64,000 bases of DNA from positions 6,527,432-6,591,431 of the forward strand of contig OX392540.1 in assembly GCA_947623455.1 (NCBI GenBank), in the 5' to 3' direction. A program made the translations under genes and the position numbers. Shown here one piece after another: positions 60,139 to 64,000 of the stretch. The DNA is from Mimachlamys varia (Eukaryota; Mollusca; Bivalvia; Pectinida; Pectinidae). The notes below the pieces were generated by a model. The model was not told where the DNA came from. It did no database searches and was given only the letters and a program-made list of their open reading frames with translations. How positions within the stretch are numbered: the stretch's first letter is position 1; every line of letters begins with the position of its first letter.

Positions 60139-62836
60139 CAAGAGGCCCAATGGGCCTGCATCGCTCACCTGGTATCAATCTCTGACTTATATTATAGTGT
60201 AACCCTAAAGTCCCCTAAAATCTTTTAATGTAAGACATTTAGAAGAACATCTTAAGATTTAAACATATTTTACCCCTGTGACCTTATAAGACAACATCAA
60301 ATTTCATTTTCAAATTTTGTTTGGCTTCATCCCAGGACGCTACCAGCCAAATATCATGTCCCTAGGCATTTCGCTTTATCAGAAGAAGTCACTCAAAGCT
60401 TTTAACCACTGATTTGACCACTGTGACCTTTAATATGGGTCAAGCTCATTTTCCTTCCCAAAGTTTGTCAGGCTTTATCCAAGGAACCTTTCAGCCAAAT
60501 ATCCTGCTTCTAGGGCTTTTGGTGTTTCAGAAGAAGTCTTTTGAAGGTTTTAACAGATTTGACCCCTGTGACCTTGAATATAGGTCAAGGTCATTTCTTT
60601 TCGCTAACTTTGTCGGGCTTCATCCAAGGAACATTTCCGCCAAATATCAAGCTTCTAGGGCTTTTGGTATTTCAGAAGAAGTCGCTTAAAGGTTTTAACA
60701 GATTTGACTCCTGTGACCTTGAATATAGGTCAAGGTCATTTCTTTTCGCAAACTTTGTCGGGCTTCATCCAAGGAACCTTTCAGCCAAATATCATGCTTC
60801 TAGGGCTTTTGGTATTTCAGAAGAAGTCGTTTAAAGGTTTTAACAGATTTGACCCCTGTGACCTTGAATAAAGGTCAAGGTCATTTCTTTTCACAAACTT
60901 TGTCGGGCTTCATCCAAGGAACCTTTCAGCCAAATATCATGCTTCTATGGCTTTTGGTATTTCAGAAGAAGTCGTTTAAAGGTTTTAACAGATTTGACCC
61001 CTGTGACCTTGAATATAGGTCAAGGTCATTTCTTTTTGCAAACTTTGTTGGGCTTCATCCAAGGAACCTTTCAGCCAAATATCATACTTCTCGGGCTTTT
61101 GGTATTTCAGAAGAAGTCGTTTAAAGGTTTTAACAGATTTGACCCCTGTGACCTTGAATACGAGTCAAGGTCATTTTTTTTTGCAAACTTTGTCGGGCTT
61201 CATCCAAGGAACCTTTCAGCTAAATATCATGCTTCTAGGGCTTTTGGTATTTCAGAAGAAGTCGTTTAAATGTTTTAACAGATTTGACCCCTGTGACCTT
61301 GAATAAAGGTCAAGGTCATTTCTTTTTCGCAAACTTTGTCGGGCTTCATCCAAGGAACCTTTCAGCCAAATATCATGCTTCTAGGGCTTTTGGTATTTCA
61401 GAAGAAGTCGTTTAAAGGTTTTAACAGATTTGACCCCTGTGACCTTGAATACGAGTCAAGGTCATTTTTTTTTTGCAAACTTTGTCGGGCTTCATCCAAG
61501 GAACCTTTCAGCTAAATATCATGCTTCTAGGGCTTTTGGTATTTCAGAAGAAGTCGTTTAAAGGTTTCAACAGATTTGACTCCTGTGACCTTGAATATAG
61601 GTCAAGGTCATTTCTTTTCCCAAACTTTGTCCGGCTTCATCCAAGGAACCTTTCAGCCAAATATCATACTTCTAGGGCTTTAGGTATTTCAGAAGAAGTC
61701 GTTTAAAGGTTTTAACAGATTTGACCCCTGTGACCTTGAATATAAGTCAAGGTCATTTCTTTTCGCAAACTTTGTCGGGCTTCATCCAAGGAACCTTTCA
61801 GCCAAATATCATGCTTCTAGGGCTTTTGGTATTTCAGAAGAAGTCGTTTAAAGGTTTCAACAGATTTGACTCCTGTGACCTTGAATATAGGTCAAGGTCA
61901 TTTCTTTTCGCAAACTTTGTTCGACTTCATCCAAGGAACCTTTCAGCCAAATATCATGCTTCTAGGGCTTTTGGTATTTCAGAAGAAGTCGTTTAAAGGT
62001 TTTAACAGATTTGACCCCTGTGACCTTGAATATAGGTCAAGGTCATTTCTTTTCGCAAACTTTGTCGGGCTTCATCCAAGGAACCTTTCAGCCAAATATC
62101 ATGCTTCTAGGGTTTTTGGTATTTCAGAAGAAGTCATTTAAAGGTTTTAACAGATTTGACCCCTGTGACCTTGAATATAAGTCAAGGTCATTTCTTTTCG
62201 CAAAATTTGTCGGGCTTCATCCAAGGGACATTTCAGCCAAATATCATGTTTCTAGGGCTTTTTGTATTTCAGAAGAAGTCGTTTAAAGGTTTTAACAGAT
62301 TTGACCCCTGTGACCTTGAATATAGGTCAAGGTCATTTCTTTTCGCAAACTTTGTTGGGCTTCATCCAAGGAACCTTTCAGCCAAATATCATACTTCTCA
62401 GGCTTTTGGTATTTCAGAAGAAGTCGTTTAAAGGTTAAAATAGATTTAACCTCACGGTGACCTTGAATATTGGTCAAGGTCATTTCTTTTCGCAAACTTT
62501 ATTTGGCTTCATCTAAGGAAGCTACTGCTCAAATATGAAGTCTCTATGCCTGTCGGTATTTTAGAAGAAGTTGTTTGAAGGTTTCGACATTTTTGACCCC
62601 TGTGACCTTGAAATTAGGTCAAAGTGATTTTTTTTCGCAAACTTTGTTCAGCTCCTTCCAAGAAATCTACCAGCCAAATTTCATGTCACTGGGCCTTTCA
62701 GTATTTTAGAAGAAGTCGTTTAAAGGAAAAAGTTGACGGACGCAGGACGGACGGACGGACGGACGGACGGACGGACGGACGACGGACGCTGCACCATCAC
62801 ATAAGCTCACTTGGCCCTTCGGACCAGGTGAGCTAA
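60139..62836 (+). mobile_element. Bivalve-type element with sixteen ~145-bp tandem units
   Basis: The left end is aacaagaggcccaatgggcc followed by 'gcatcgctcacctgg'. The right end is a ggac microsatellite (62742-62780), then gcaccatcacataagctcac and tggcccttcggaccaggtga-gctaa. The ends share gctcacctgg in inverted orientation and each has a small hairpin. The core is sixteen units of about 145 bp, each with 'tttgacccctgtgaccttga', 'aggtcaaggtcat', 'ggcttcatccaaggaacctt' and 'tttcagaagaagtcg'. It resembles the Pearl / Helitron-associated class of tandem-core elements in bivalves. The 91-codon frames repeated through it are artefacts of the period. Confidence 0.85.
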
Positions 62837-63769
62837 AAATGAGTAATTATCTATAACATGTTAATCCATCGATCGGCTTAAATAAAGCGTTATTTTAATA
62901 TTCACGATACAGGATGTATACTGGGATCATGCTAATTCTAAACAACGTTGATGGCTGCTTTGGGTAAATAAAGAAAACGAATGTAGAGGAAAATATTAAT
63001 AACTTTCATGAAAGAATCGGAGTGAAGAATTTAAAAGAACAATTCATGCAAATTCTATGCGGGCGCTAAAAAAAGAAAGAAGAGTAACAAATTAATAACA
63101 ACAATGACAACTTTCAGACATAAAATGGTCACAGGCAATCTGGTACGGAATGAACAATATTTGAACGCCACAGGGGAGACAATCAGCGGTTCAATTTCAT
63201 GCACCGAACATACAAACCTCGAGGAAGGTATACACTTGCTGTAAAAACGACGTATATCATCATAAAACAACAGTCAAAGTCCAGTTTCTGATTTTACAGT
63301 TTGTTCTCATTTGGTTTTAAAGTCTAATTAATGAAAATTACTCTTTTATAAATTACTCATTGAACCACGACTGAAAATCTCTTTTTATAATTTAACAAAT
63401 TTCAAATGCTTGACGATTATTAGAGAAATCATTCTCTTTATAACGTGTTACCACAGAGGGTAACTTACTGCTACCAGTTGATGGGAGCTTAAAAAAGACG
63501 ACAACATCAATCGAAATCAGGAAGTGACAATATCAAACCAAACAATAAAACAGGAAACAGACAAATCTCATAACAACATATCTTAAATTTAGTTCAGAGT
63601 CCAACATTCAGAAAAAAATTCCTGATAGAACGATTTTGATTTCAAAAACTGAAAATTATGAAATAATTGTATTTCATATCAAATATAAACTTGATCTATT
63701 TAACAACAATCATGAAACAACTTAGTACACCTTATTTTAATCACATTTGTTTCCTCAACATTAGCGCCC
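62837..63769. other. Non-coding flank, presumably scrib intron
   Basis: No gene or clear repeat. Confidence 0.45.
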
Positions 63770-63916
63770 AGATGATCTTCATATGTGATAGGAAATCAAA
63801 GTACCCGGAGAAACCAATGCAGTAAGGCAGGTGAGCCAATACCTTTTATGTCCTGTCAGGGAAATGAACCCCAGCCACCTTGTTGAAAGGCAGATGCGCT
63901 ATCCACTGCGCCACCT
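63770..63916 (-). mobile_element. tRNA-derived SINE
   Basis: On the minus strand aggtggcgcagtggatagcg (A-box-like) and ggctggggttcatttccctg (B-box-like) head the element. A body ending ggtttctccgggtactttga follows, the same tail type as the SINE at 13079. Confidence 0.75.
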
Positions 63917-64000
63917 ATCAGAAATAACAACACTGACGTCCAATGGTCATGCAAAACTGATTGCTTGAACAAAATTCCGACAACATTTCACTTAATAGCA

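Noticed and set aside
60414..62431. Series of 91-codon frames with the same sequence
   Set aside because: They repeat with the ~145-bp unit of the transposable element, each begins at the same internal ATG and ends at the same stop, and they have no known domain.
13079..63916. tRNA genes at the SINE heads (13.1, 16.35, 38.9 and 63.8 kb)
   Set aside because: A and B boxes are recognisable but acceptor stems do not pair and each head is fused to a SINE body.
58301..64000. Further upstream scrib exons (PDZ2 start, PDZ1)
   Set aside because: I searched the minus strand by eye for GLGFSIAGG-like coding with a phase-0 donor and found none.

Overview
This is eukaryotic DNA, AT-rich and intron-rich, most likely from a marine invertebrate and probably a bivalve mollusc. 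The organism call is inference. It rests on tRNA-derived SINEs with the 'tctaggtactccagctttcc' type of tail, on repeats bounded by 'aacaagaggccc' and 'ccaggtgagctaa' ends, and on very many minisatellites. Nothing here is prokaryotic: there are no operons, CRISPR arrays or rRNA genes.

Two protein-coding units can be recognised. (1) Positions 1-6201, minus strand: a nearly complete LTR retrotransposon of the Ty3/gypsy superfamily with an intact 1456-codon gag-pol frame. Its integrase lies upstream of reverse transcriptase/RNase H, the rare order of Gmr1-like elements. The primer binding site matches a tRNA-Leu 3' end. The 3' LTR lies outside the window. (2) Positions 58300-26024, minus strand: the 3' half of a scribble (SCRIB) orthologue. 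I assembled 19 exons by hand; they join in one frame (2841 nt, 946 codons plus stop). They run from the middle of PDZ2 through PDZ3, PDZ4, a coiled-coil region, the conserved RTAKAE / MKSLE block and a C-terminal tail. The LRR domain, PDZ1 and the start of PDZ2 lie beyond the right edge.

By region: 1-6.2 kb retrotransposon; 6.2-16.9 kb non-coding with hairpins, a MITE, SINEs and degenerate tandem repeats; 16.9-19.3 kb an older repeat split by a 5'-truncated LINE with a 10-bp target-site duplication; 19.3-25.8 kb palindromes, a 281-bp duplication and minisatellites; 25.8-58.3 kb scribble, with introns full of minisatellites, MITEs and fold-back elements; 58.3-64 kb upstream intron sequence with two minisatellites, a 2.7-kb element built of sixteen ~145-bp units, and a SINE.

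The observations most worth a second look are the Gmr1-like domain order, sixteen palindromic TCAAGGTCA nuclear-receptor-type sites inside one transposable element, a nine-copy CTCF-like array touching a scribble splice donor, and a minisatellite that has copied a scribble 3' splice site about a dozen times.
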